Source of the DNA: RUG14300 sp964391805
Lineage (GTDB): Bacteria > Bacillota > Clostridia > Christensenellales > CAG-1252
Direction of reading: 5' to 3'
Assembly (NCBI GenBank): GCA_964391805.1
Contig: CAYMNK010000002.1
Span: 124,001 to 188,000, forward strand
DNA length: 64,000 nucleotides
In this document: one piece after another, positions 8,653 through 17,161 of the stretch
How the letters are laid out: the number at the start of each line of letters is the position of its first letter
Position numbering within the stretch: the first letter of the stretch is position 1
Notes under the pieces: generated by a model
The model's input: only the letters and a program-made list of their open reading frames with translations
Databases searched by the model: none
What the model was told of the DNA's origin: nothing
Translations under genes and position numbers: made by a program

Positions 8653-11600
8653 TTAGCGTTTTATCTCAACCGTTCGATCCTTGCCGAAAACATATAGCAA
8701 AAGTTTATCGGGATATCTTCCGTATGTACGCTCAACTGCATCGGCATATAACTTAAGCTGAACCGAATAACGCTCTATAAGACGTTCGTCACTCGATTTC
8801 GATCGCTTAAAGTCAACAACGATAAGCTCGTCGCCGTCAATTATCATATCTATGATACCTTGTATCAATATACTTTCCTCACAACCATTAGACAACACCT
8901 CATCGGCCTTTTTGCTCAAAATAAACTTGTGTTCTCTATATACTTCGGATCGTCTTGCCTTTTCGATTATATCGGAATTTAAGCACTTCACTATCTCGTC
9001 AATATCAACACTGTCAGCTTGTTCACGGCTAATCAACTCTTCGTCAATCATACGCTTAATTTCACTTTCAACATCTTCCGCCGTCCGAGATTGCAGATCT
9101 ATATACTGCATAACAGCATGGCTTGCAGTACCGCCGAAACTTCTATCTTCATCGTCAAATCCCATAAGTCCTATATTCTTGTTCTCGGAATTGAGTGCCG
9201 ATACACTATACTTACGTGCAGTCTCAATCGATTCGGCATATGGATATCGATAATTTAATATTTCGGCTACGGCGGGATCGGCCTCTTTTTCTTCGGGAGG
9301 AAGGTTGTTAATTGTCTTTTCAACAGCATCCATTGTAAACGGCTCTTCGTAACTAACCAAATTTGCTATATACGGATCGTTATAAATACAATATTCCATC
9401 CAGGATAAAAGTTGGTCGGTTGCAAACGGATTTTCGCAAGGAGCAACCCTACTTTGCATTATTATTGCCAAACCGCATTGTGCTCTCGTCATGGCTACAT
9501 AGGTCAATCTCAATCTGTCTTCGGATTCATCCTTACGCTTTTTGAGCTTAATTACTTCCATATCCAAGGTAGGTAACATGGTGTGGGTAACAGGATTATA
9601 ATACTTCATACCGACACCCAAATTTCTGTCGGTGCGTATAGATTCCACAATCGAGCCCGTGCGCGAGACTAAACCTGCCAATATCACTATCGGATATTCA
9701 AGTCCCTTGCTCGAGTGCATAGTGCATACACGCACACCGTCGGCATCGTTAGTAACCGATTTCAACTCTATGTTCTTAGACTTCTTGTAATGTCTAACCA
9801 TACTATATAAGTCAGAAGCATACTTCTTTCCTCGTAACGATATGAAAAATGAGGTTATGGCAGATATAATTCGCTCTCCGTCCTCTTTCGACTGTAAGTA
9901 GGTACGATATCCGCTTTCATCAAAAATTATCTCCAATAGTTCGGATATTTCGGTGTAAGTCGCAAGAAATCTGTACTTTTCAATAATGGTGAAGAAAGTA
10001 ACAAGTTTATCCTTTAGTGGGGAGTCAACCTTATCCATATATTCTTTACATGATAAATAGAAACTTTTGCCTATCGGACACTTAATCTTAATATCGGCAA
10101 GATCTTTGTTACTAAATCCGCCTATAAAGGAGTGCATTGCACTAATCAAAGGATAGTCATCATATAGATTATCGATGACCGAAATGTAATCCATGAATAT
10201 GTCTAAATCTTGTTTTGCTACATCCTTCTCGAAATCACCCATATTCAAGGGGATTCCATAAGAGGCAAGGCTTGACAAGGTATGACCCGCGGACCCTCTT
10301 TTAGCATACATAATCACGATATCGGAGTACTTAACTATGCGTTCTTCGCCCTTAACATATACTTTCTTTCCCAAAACGGACTGAATATAGTTGTAAATTA
10401 AGCCCGCTTCGGTATTGTTATTACTGCTTTCAATTATTTTATCTTTGGTAATATCGAATATACCTTTTTCATCTACGGGAAGAATGGGGGAAGTCTCGGT
10501 TCCACCATCATGGAATTTTGGAGAAATAATCTTGACGGGCGGTATTTCCGATTCAAAAGCATTCTCTCTTATGGTAAATCTTTCGTTATTCCTATAATCG
10601 ATATTACCGAATTCAGGTGTCATAAGAAGATCGAATACGTGATTGACGAATTCGAGTATTTTATTATCCGAACGGAAGTTGTCGTTAAAGGAAACGGCTT
10701 TATCCTCTAAGCGGAGTTTTTCCAGCAATTTTAAAAAGATTTGAGGCTCAGCTAAACGGAAACGATAAATACTTTGCTTGACGTCTCCCACAACAAAAAA
10801 CCTATTATTAGGGGTAACCGTATCTATTATCTTAAACTGAACATAGTTGGTATCTTGGAATTCGTCAACAAATACATAATCGTGTCTTGCTCTGATTTCC
10901 TCGGCTATAGCCTCGTCCTTTAGTATTTGGATGGTATAACGTTCCATATCGGCAAAGTCTATTTTATTGTCGAGACTTTTAATACGGTCATACTCCTCTT
11001 GGAATATCTTGACAGCTTTAACGATAGCAAATACTTGTTTACCTGCCTCGTTACGGTTGTGCACCATTTCGTCATAGTCATTTCCGCACGAAAAAATAAC
11101 CTTTAGTTTGTCTAAAAAATGTTTTTTAAATTCGTTTCTTAAACGATCTATACTATTCATTAGAACAGGATCAGCTTTGCCGGAAGGTTTCCTATTTGTA
11201 GCGAATTTTGCCTTATATCTATCGTACAATTCCCTCATAGTGGAAACCGATTCAAATGCTTGAATCCTATCAAGGGTGGCGAGTGCGAACTTTAAGGCAA
11301 CTTCGTCATCCAAATCGGAGGCTATGGTCACAAAATCACGTAGTTTTTCGGCGTAGAGCGTGGCAAAATTAGCGTAATACTTTGCTACATATCTCGATAT
11401 CGGATTATGTTCGAAATCTGCGTTTTCATCGTAAAGTTCTAAACAATGGTTAAGCCAGTCTTCTCTATCGGGCTGAGACGTCATATATGTATAGAATGCC
11501 TTAACTATCTCGATGAATGTATCGTTTTTACGCAAGGATATCTTATCCATAATAGATACAATCTCTTGGTCGGCTTCGCACCTTTTTATGGTAGTCTCAC

Positions 11601-12012
11601 ACGCCTTCGCTATATCGTCCTCAACATCATCATCCGATTGAATACCAACCGACGGAGAAAGTCCGACTACCTCAAAAAATTCTTGCACTATCTTGAAACA
11701 AAATCCGTGTATGGTGCTTATGTTGGCTTGACTCATACTATCCAGCTGCTCGCGAATAAAGGGAGCGTCTTCGGCGTGCTCCTTGGCATAGGCTATCAAA
11801 CCTTGACGCAAACGCTCTTTCATTTCGCCCGCCGCGTTATTGGTGTAGGTCAAAAGCATTATCCGCTCTATCGGAACACGTTTTTCGGTCATAAGCCTCA
11901 TTGCCCTTTCAACCATCGCAGAGGTCTTACCGCTACCCGCCGACGCACTTACAATAACGTCGCTATCGGTCGTTTCAATTGCTTTTAATTGATTACTCGT
12001 CCACTTCTTCAT
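8653..12012 (-). CDS. addA: ATP-dependent helicase/nuclease subunit A
   Basis: 1119 aa. An SF1A (UvrD-like) helicase with Walker A SASAGSGKT at about 22-30, DEFQDTNY (motif II) near 383, GDVKQSIYRFR (motif III), and the late motif YVAMTRAQ. The C-terminus is a RecB-type nuclease: VVDFKRSK carries the catalytic Asp and Lys, and YSVQLKLY supplies the QxxxY motif. With AddB it resects double-strand breaks toward a Chi-like site for RecA. The start codon lies 20 bp inside the end of addB, so the two are translationally coupled. Confidence 0.95.
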   Translation of the reverse strand: MKKWTSNQLKAIETTDSDVIVSASAGSGKTSAMVERAMRLMTEKRVPIERIMLLTYTNNAAGEMKERLRQGLIAYAKEHAEDAPFIREQLDSMSQANISTIHGFCFKIVQEFFEVVGLSPSVGIQSDDDVEDDIAKACETTIKRCEADQEIVSIMDKISLRKNDTFIEIVKAFYTYMTSQPDREDWLNHCLELYDENADFEHNPISRYVAKYYANFATLYAEKLRDFVTIASDLDDEVALKFALATLDRIQAFESVSTMRELYDRYKAKFATNRKPSGKADPVLMNSIDRLRNEFKKHFLDKLKVIFSCGNDYDEMVHNRNEAGKQVFAIVKAVKIFQEEYDRIKSLDNKIDFADMERYTIQILKDEAIAEEIRARHDYVFVDEFQDTNYVQFKIIDTVTPNNRFFVVGDVKQSIYRFRLAEPQIFLKLLEKLRLEDKAVSFNDNFRSDNKILEFVNHVFDLLMTPEFGNIDYRNNERFTIRENAFESEIPPVKIISPKFHDGGTETSPILPVDEKGIFDITKDKIIESSNNNTEAGLIYNYIQSVLGKKVYVKGEERIVKYSDIVIMYAKRGSAGHTLSSLASYGIPLNMGDFEKDVAKQDLDIFMDYISVIDNLYDDYPLISAMHSFIGGFSNKDLADIKIKCPIGKSFYLSCKEYMDKVDSPLKDKLVTFFTIIEKYRFLATYTEISELLEIIFDESGYRTYLQSKEDGERIISAITSFFISLRGKKYASDLYSMVRHYKKSKNIELKSVTNDADGVRVCTMHSSKGLEYPIVILAGLVSRTGSIVESIRTDRNLGVGMKYYNPVTHTMLPTLDMEVIKLKKRKDESEDRLRLTYVAMTRAQCGLAIIMQSRVAPCENPFATDQLLSWMEYCIYNDPYIANLVSYEEPFTMDAVEKTINNLPPEEKEADPAVAEILNYRYPYAESIETARKYSVSALNSENKNIGLMGFDDEDRSFGGTASHAVMQYIDLQSRTAEDVESEIKRMIDEELISREQADSVDIDEIVKCLNSDIIEKARRSEVYREHKFILSKKADEVLSNGCEESILIQGIIDMIIDGDELIVVDFKRSKSSDERLIERYSVQLKLYADAVERTYGRYPDKLLLYVFGKDRTVEIKR

Positions 12013-15000
12013 TTTTCTTCAATTCGAAATCCTTTATTTTTACTGCTTCCATTCTTCGCGAACTACCCACTATAGGACAGGAATTTTTACCGAGGCAGTA
12101 CTTACATTTTTCCGCAAGGGGTTTTGCTTCGATATATCCGCTTTTGATTAACGAATCGGCTCGTTCGAGTAATTCCTTAACGTATGAAGTAATTTTACCC
12201 ATGTCCTCTTCGGTCAAAAGGGTATCTTCATCTTTTACGCCTTTAATAGTGGTGACCATCCCCTTCTTTTTGACAATAGGCAAAATCTCACTGCTTTCCT
12301 TAGCATCAAACGACGGGTCAAATAAATCTATCATTTCGGGCGTACAAATAAACTGTCCGCGATAGGCAAGCGGTGCCGGTTCATCATTGGAATACGCTGC
12401 ATCTAAATGCTGATAGAACGCTCCGATCGGACGCAACCCTAAATTTGCCAACGCATATAGATATACGTATAACTGAACCTTTTCGCCGTAAAATACTTCG
12501 GACAAACAGGGCTTAACGGAACCTGTTTTATAGTCGATAACGATAATATTGTCGCCCGAACGGTCTATTCTATCTATCTTTCCTCTAATTTGAGTACCCG
12601 ATGATAATGTTATGGGAGGATATTCACTATCCTCATTCATGCCGAATTCTGCCTCGGTGCGATAAGGAATGAATTTGCTTGACTTACTCAATTCATTCAA
12701 TTTTGCAGTAAGAACGGCTGCTTCTTTCTTAAGATTGGCAACAATTCTTGCACTACCCGAAAGTATTCCTTTGAGGCGGTCATCTGTTTCTAACAGTTCT
12801 TCTCCTATACGATAGGCAATCGCCTTTGCTTCGACATAGTCAATATCCTTGATTCTATCCTTATTCTCGTCAAAATACCTGTCAAGCACGGCATGGATAA
12901 AACTACCCGTTTCGTTCACTCTAACTTCGCCGTCGTCCCTCTCTCTCGCTTTCAGTCCGTAACGAAGAAAGAAGGAATACGGACATGAGTAAAAGGTCTC
13001 GATCTTACTGACCGAAGAACTATTACTTGGATCCATAAATACTCGACCGTTGTCAAGAGCATCATCGCGATCGTAATACAAATTATAGATTTTGTCCTTG
13101 TCGGTTGACGGCAGTACCGATAACAAGCCCGAAGTAAATTCGTCTAATACTCTGTTTTTGGCTAAATCAATAGAAACTTTATCAAGGCATTGCTTGTGTG
13201 TAACATACTCCGAGTATTTTTCATGAGTAAAATCGGTACCCGTTTTGACGCCCTCTACTGTTACCAACCTATCGTATATTTCCGATTTTATAGCCTGTTC
13301 GCCATCCAATCCGTTACAAGGACAACTGATATACAGTCCCTTTGTGGCTTTGATAAGTAGACACGACAAACAGAATTTGGCAAACCTATTTTCCTCCTTG
13401 ACAGCCGGGCGTACAACCATGTTATATAATTGAAGATCGGTATGATATTTATTGGTTAAAATGGTTCCCGATCCGCTCTCTGCAGGTATATTACCGTCCG
13501 ATGCACCTGTAACAAACAAGTACTTGACGTTTTCGTACTTACAATCTCGACTTTCGCCTATGTATACACAATCGGCAGACAGAGGGATAACGGATAATTG
13601 AACGCTCTCTAATCCTCTATACAGCACATCGTAAAAATCGGAAGCGCACAATTCATAATCGGATAACAACTCACCCATCAAATCAATAGCACCCATCATT
13701 TTTGGCGTAATTTGGGATGTTCTCTTGATACTCGAAAAATCGCTTTCGTCAAGTTGCTTATTGAAAAACTCCGTGATTCTTGTACGAAAATCGACATCTT
13801 CGAGTTTTTGCTTGATAATTTCGACATAATCAAGCACCTTACCGTTAGTCGGTAATTCCGCTATTTGCGATACTAAAGATGCTCTAACTTTCTCGGGAAT
13901 TGATCTTTCCCTATCGTCACCCAAAACAAAAGGAGTAGTGAATCTCGAATAGTTAACGGCATACTTATCGCAATAGTTTTGGAATATCATACCTTCCTCT
14001 ATATCAATAAGAGAAAGCGGATTTTTCATCAAAGAATATACCTTATCCCTTTCATATGACGATATGTTACAATCGATAAGCAAAAGTAAATACTTGACAG
14101 TCGGTTCTTCGGTTAGCGGAACTTTACTATCTACAAAAAACGGGATATTATAATCGCGGAAGCACGATTCAAGTTGGGTGCTTTGTACATCGCCCTTAAC
14201 TACCGCTATATCACGATATCTCGCCCCTTTACGCACCAATTCCGCTATTTTAACAGCTACACTCTTGGCCTCATCAAAAGCGGTAAGCGGTGTAATTAAC
14301 TCAACATCGGTATATGTACGGACGCTTTCATGCACTCCCAATCCGAATAAATCATTCATCAAAAAGCGTTCGAATCCGTCGAGAGCACTATATGCATTGA
14401 CACGCTCCGCAGAACAACCCGAGTTTTTGGCTATCTCTACTATTTTTGAAGTGTTTTCGTATGGATATATACTTTTGGGACTTAATCCGCCAATTGCATC
14501 GATAACACCTACATGTAAGTTATATGCGTATTTAAACAACATGTTCAATACATCGTATTGCTTGCTATTGAAGGTATAAAAATCTACTATGTATATTTCC
14601 GATTCGCGAATATATTGACTACTCGGTATCGCTTCGCAAAGAGCTTCTAATCGAGTGGTCGGATCGGAATAGTCTTTAGTCAAGATTTCAAGATACGATT
14701 TATATATAGTAATCAAATCGCGAGTTTTGTTTCTAACATATCCGGACATAGACGGCACCGCTTGGGATAAATCGGTGGGCGATATTCCGCTATTACGCAA
14801 GGCGGTGATGGTAGAATACATTTCATTGACAAAACCTTTTCGATTAAGACTCTTCTTGTAGTAGACAAGTTCGTTTCGACAACCATGTATCGCTCGAGTC
14901 ATTATCATGGTACAACCTTCGGGAGTAAGACAACGCTTGATTTTGTTACCGAGTACTGCTCTCGCTAAACGCTGAAAACTCATAACCTCTACATCGAGCG

Positions 15001-15154
15001 CAAACCCCATTTCGGCTACTGTATTCTCTATAGCAAATAAAAAACTATCGGGCGCTAAAACTATCGCATTCCGTCCGCTTTCCTTGTTGTGTAAGGCTTC
15101 CAATATTGTATCGGTACAAGAATCTACCGTATTCGAATAGTAAATTTTAATCAT
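11993..15154 (-). CDS. addB: ATP-dependent nuclease subunit B, lacking the usual Walker A motif
   Basis: 1053 aa from the ATG at 15154 (MIKIYYSN); the frame could be extended to 15193, but that would lie across the promoter. The C-terminal nuclease domain has the four Fe-S cysteines (C in YSCPYSFF; CxxC and C in KCKYCLGKNSC), and VIDYKTGS supplies the catalytic Asp/Lys. The N-terminus, where AddB normally has a GxxGxGKT P-loop right after the first strand, reads YYSNTVDSCTDT instead, so ATP binding by this subunit looks lost. The -10 box leaves a leader of only about 3 nt, so the mRNA is probably leaderless. The partner addA follows with an overlap. Confidence 0.9.
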   Translation of the reverse strand: MIKIYYSNTVDSCTDTILEALHNKESGRNAIVLAPDSFLFAIENTVAEMGFALDVEVMSFQRLARAVLGNKIKRCLTPEGCTMIMTRAIHGCRNELVYYKKSLNRKGFVNEMYSTITALRNSGISPTDLSQAVPSMSGYVRNKTRDLITIYKSYLEILTKDYSDPTTRLEALCEAIPSSQYIRESEIYIVDFYTFNSKQYDVLNMLFKYAYNLHVGVIDAIGGLSPKSIYPYENTSKIVEIAKNSGCSAERVNAYSALDGFERFLMNDLFGLGVHESVRTYTDVELITPLTAFDEAKSVAVKIAELVRKGARYRDIAVVKGDVQSTQLESCFRDYNIPFFVDSKVPLTEEPTVKYLLLLIDCNISSYERDKVYSLMKNPLSLIDIEEGMIFQNYCDKYAVNYSRFTTPFVLGDDRERSIPEKVRASLVSQIAELPTNGKVLDYVEIIKQKLEDVDFRTRITEFFNKQLDESDFSSIKRTSQITPKMMGAIDLMGELLSDYELCASDFYDVLYRGLESVQLSVIPLSADCVYIGESRDCKYENVKYLFVTGASDGNIPAESGSGTILTNKYHTDLQLYNMVVRPAVKEENRFAKFCLSCLLIKATKGLYISCPCNGLDGEQAIKSEIYDRLVTVEGVKTGTDFTHEKYSEYVTHKQCLDKVSIDLAKNRVLDEFTSGLLSVLPSTDKDKIYNLYYDRDDALDNGRVFMDPSNSSSVSKIETFYSCPYSFFLRYGLKARERDDGEVRVNETGSFIHAVLDRYFDENKDRIKDIDYVEAKAIAYRIGEELLETDDRLKGILSGSARIVANLKKEAAVLTAKLNELSKSSKFIPYRTEAEFGMNEDSEYPPITLSSGTQIRGKIDRIDRSGDNIIVIDYKTGSVKPCLSEVFYGEKVQLYVYLYALANLGLRPIGAFYQHLDAAYSNDEPAPLAYRGQFICTPEMIDLFDPSFDAKESSEILPIVKKKGMVTTIKGVKDEDTLLTEEDMGKITSYVKELLERADSLIKSGYIEAKPLAEKCKYCLGKNSCPIVGSSRRMEAVKIKDFELKKNEEVDE

Positions 15155-15163
15155 AACTATTAA

Positions 15164-15193
15164 ATTATAACATATATTTTGAAAGTTTTTCAA
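15164..15193 (-). promoter_or_regulatory. addB promoter placed for a leaderless transcript
   Basis: Minus strand: TTGAAA (15188-15193), 18 bp, TATAAT (15164-15169). The expected start is at about 15157, three bases before the ATG, with no Shine-Dalgarno possible. Confidence 0.65.
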
Positions 15194-15222
15194 TCTATAC
15201 TGTTTCTTTTTTTTGCCAAGTA

Positions 15223-15231
15223 TGCTATAAT
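15223..15231 (+). promoter_or_regulatory. Extended -10 promoter of the lipoprotein gene
   Basis: TGC-TATAAT (15223-15231). The -35 region is poor (TTTCTT), which an extended -10 can tolerate. The ORF begins about 50 nt later with GGAGTG. Confidence 0.5.
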
Positions 15232-15283
15232 GTTTATAAATTTTAGTAAAATTTACTTAAAAAATCATTTTTTGGAGTGATAT

Positions 15284-16123
15284 ATGAAAAAAATCTTATT
15301 AGTTTTAGTGGTTCTTGTACTTACAATCAGTTTCTCTTGCTTGGTTGCTTGTTCAAGCCTCAATCAGTTGAACATGCTCAGTATGGGCTGGCTCGACTAT
15401 GAAAAATACACATATAACGTCTATGAAATCAACGGTGAAGAAAGCACTATCATTGGTTCTATGGATTATATATTCGAACGTGTAGACGGTAAGGTCACCG
15501 TAAATGAAAAAGAATTCGAAGTAACTAAAGCCTCTACAGTTAATTATAAACTCACCATAACAGAAGGTCAATATAAGGGCTCAACTCTCGAAGCATTGGT
15601 ATTATTCGACAGCAATCTTTACCCTGTTGCAAGCTACAAAAAATACGATTGTTCGGATGCAAAAAATAGTTACTCAAGTTTTGCCGATTATTCCGCAGAC
15701 GGTAAAACGGGCTCTTATGTTTATATCGACGGCGAAGGTAACGAATCTTCAAACGAATTCAAAAAGACCAATGCTTACGACAATGATTCGCTCTATACTC
15801 TGATTCGTGCTTCGGTTTTCGATGTGGATAGTTACAGCTTATCTATGAGCGTTCCCGATAAGGCTACATTCACACTTAGAACGGTACAAGTCGCAATAAT
15901 GTCAAATGAAGTACAAGTTACCACGGATTATTCCGAAAACGAATTTGCATGTACTAAAATCGCCACGGTTATGTCTTCGGATATAGATCAAAGTCCGACA
16001 CATTATCTATACTACGCTAACTCCCCTATCAAAGTTGACGGTAAAGATATTGTAAAACCTTTGATTGAAATCCAAGAAGACAACTACCATTATGTATTAA
16101 AGGATATATCTATTGGAAAATAA
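15284..16123 (+). CDS. Hypothetical lipoprotein (279 aa)
   Basis: The signal peptide ends in a clear lipobox LVAC with Cys at 23, so the mature protein should be lipid-anchored on the outer face of the membrane. The rest is beta-rich and acidic with many Tyr and Ser residues and no recognisable enzyme motif. The start at 15284 follows TTGGAGTG. It is a single-gene unit with its own promoter and terminator. A solute-binding or envelope-sensing role is possible but unsupported. Confidence 0.8.
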   Translation: MKKILLVLVVLVLTISFSCLVACSSLNQLNMLSMGWLDYEKYTYNVYEINGEESTIIGSMDYIFERVDGKVTVNEKEFEVTKASTVNYKLTITEGQYKGSTLEALVLFDSNLYPVASYKKYDCSDAKNSYSSFADYSADGKTGSYVYIDGEGNESSNEFKKTNAYDNDSLYTLIRASVFDVDSYSLSMSVPDKATFTLRTVQVAIMSNEVQVTTDYSENEFACTKIATVMSSDIDQSPTHYLYYANSPIKVDGKDIVKPLIEIQEDNYHYVLKDISIGK

Positions 16124-16153
16124 TATATTGTATATAATTAAAGAACATAAAAG

Positions 16154-16187
16154 AGGACAGTGGGAATATACCATTGTCTTTTTTTAT
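16154..16187 (+). terminator. Terminator of the lipoprotein gene
   Basis: GGACAGTGG (16155-16163) pairs with CCATTGTCT (16171-16179, including G-T pairs), followed by TTTTTTT. Close relatives of the same stem follow the genes ending at 34987 and 44098. Confidence 0.8.
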
Positions 16188-16188
16188 T

Positions 16189-16370
16189 TGGATTAAGATA
16201 CTGCGAGGCTATGCCTCGCACTGCTACGCAGTTCGACTACAGACTTCGTCTTCCGCTCAATATGACATACATTTAATTATCCATAATTTGGCGATAGCAA
16301 AACATCATTCGTTTTGGCGGGACGGAAATCAGTATGACGGCGGACGGAATTTGCTTAGCATGACATGAAC
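16189..16370 (+). repeat. Three-hairpin dispersed element, copy 3, with tail unit
   Basis: GATAC, TGCGAGG-CTATG-CCTCGCA, CTGC-TAC-GCAG, TTCGACTAC, AGAC-TTC-GTCT, CGCTCAATATGAC, then at 16318-16366 the tail GACGGAAATCAGTATGAC and GGCGGACGGAA. The rest of the 460-bp gap up to the MarR promoter is AT-rich with nothing else recognised. Confidence 0.75.
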
Positions 16371-16526
16371 GCTGACGCTGATGAATGGAAAAAGAAAATA
16401 TTCTACAACTTTTTTTATTCTTTTTCATTATTATTTAATAAAATCGTTATATTATATTAATATCAATATTTATATATTTCATTTTTCCAAACACTTTCAC
16501 TACACCTTCACTAAATTCAAAATGAC

Positions 16527-16571
16527 TTGACGAAGCGATGAATGTATGATATAATATCTAACAGTGTTAGA
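16527..16571 (+). promoter_or_regulatory. marR1 promoter with palindromic MarR operator
   Basis: TTGACG (16527-16532), 17 bp, TATAAT (16550-16555), with a TGA extended -10. The perfect palindrome TCTAAC-AGT-GTTAGA (16557-16571) covers the predicted +1 (about 16562). The same palindrome occurs at three other places in the window, all at MarR genes or their neighbours. Confidence 0.8.
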
Positions 16572-16585
16572 AAAGTGAGGTGTTT

Positions 16586-16993
16586 ATGGAGATGCTCGAG
16601 ATAAAGAATAGTTTAAAATCTATTTGTAAAACTGCTAAGTGGCGCAAAATACTCGATCTATTAGAGGATGGCTATAAAGGAATGTATGTTATCCTTAGAA
16701 TAGTTCACGATAGCAAAAACGACATCGTTGCAGGTGACCTTGCAAAAGAAATGAACGTTTCTACCGCACGTATCGCATATGCATTGAACACATTGGAGGG
16801 TAAAGGGTTTATAGAACGTAAAAGCGAAGAATCTGATAGACGTAAGGTCGTAATCAAATTAACGGAAAAAGGTGAAAATGCTCTCAGAGAAAGAGAAGAA
16901 AATATTTCTGAAGTAATTAGACAAACCGAATCGAACCTTACCGATGAAGAGTTCTCTACGTTTTTTATGTTACTAAACAAAATGCTACAATAA
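16586..16993 (+). CDS. MarR-family transcriptional regulator (marR1)
   Basis: 135 aa from the ATG at 16586 (a GTG two codons earlier lies inside the GTGAGG ribosome binding site and is unlikely). Winged helix-turn-helix: recognition region DLAKEMNVSTARIAYALNTL at about 53-72, wing KGFIERKSEESDRRKVVIKLT. The signature D-R-R/wing is typical of MarR. Its operator overlaps its own start site and a variant lies in front of the ABC exporter 170 bp downstream, so it probably represses both itself and the exporter until a toxic ligand binds. Confidence 0.92.
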   Translation: MEMLEIKNSLKSICKTAKWRKILDLLEDGYKGMYVILRIVHDSKNDIVAGDLAKEMNVSTARIAYALNTLEGKGFIERKSEESDRRKVVIKLTEKGENALREREENISEVIRQTESNLTDEEFSTFFMLLNKMLQ

Positions 16994-17138
16994 GCATACT
17001 TCTCAGTTTTTCTGTAAAGCGAACTTCTCGATAAAAACAATCGTTAGATTCGCTTTAAACATTCAAATAAATGCAAATTGACAAAAACACAATGAAAAGT
17101 GTTTTTATTAAATTTGCTTTTTGTTTTTTGAAAAAATA

Positions 17139-17153
17139 ACTAACACTATTAGG
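17139..17153 (+). promoter_or_regulatory. Second MarR-type operator, overlapping the ABC exporter ribosome binding site
   Basis: ACTAAC-ACT-ATTAGG, matching the marR1 operator in 9 of 12 arm positions. Its right arm is part of the AGGAGA Shine-Dalgarno of the exporter. A TTGACA lies at 17078-17083, but no well-spaced -10 follows it, so the exporter may be read from the marR1 promoter. Confidence 0.55.
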
Positions 17154-17161
17154 AGAATTAT

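Noticed and set aside
15155..15193. Longer addB start at 15193
   Set aside because: It would put the -35 and -10 boxes inside the coding region, and the conserved N-terminus begins at 15154.
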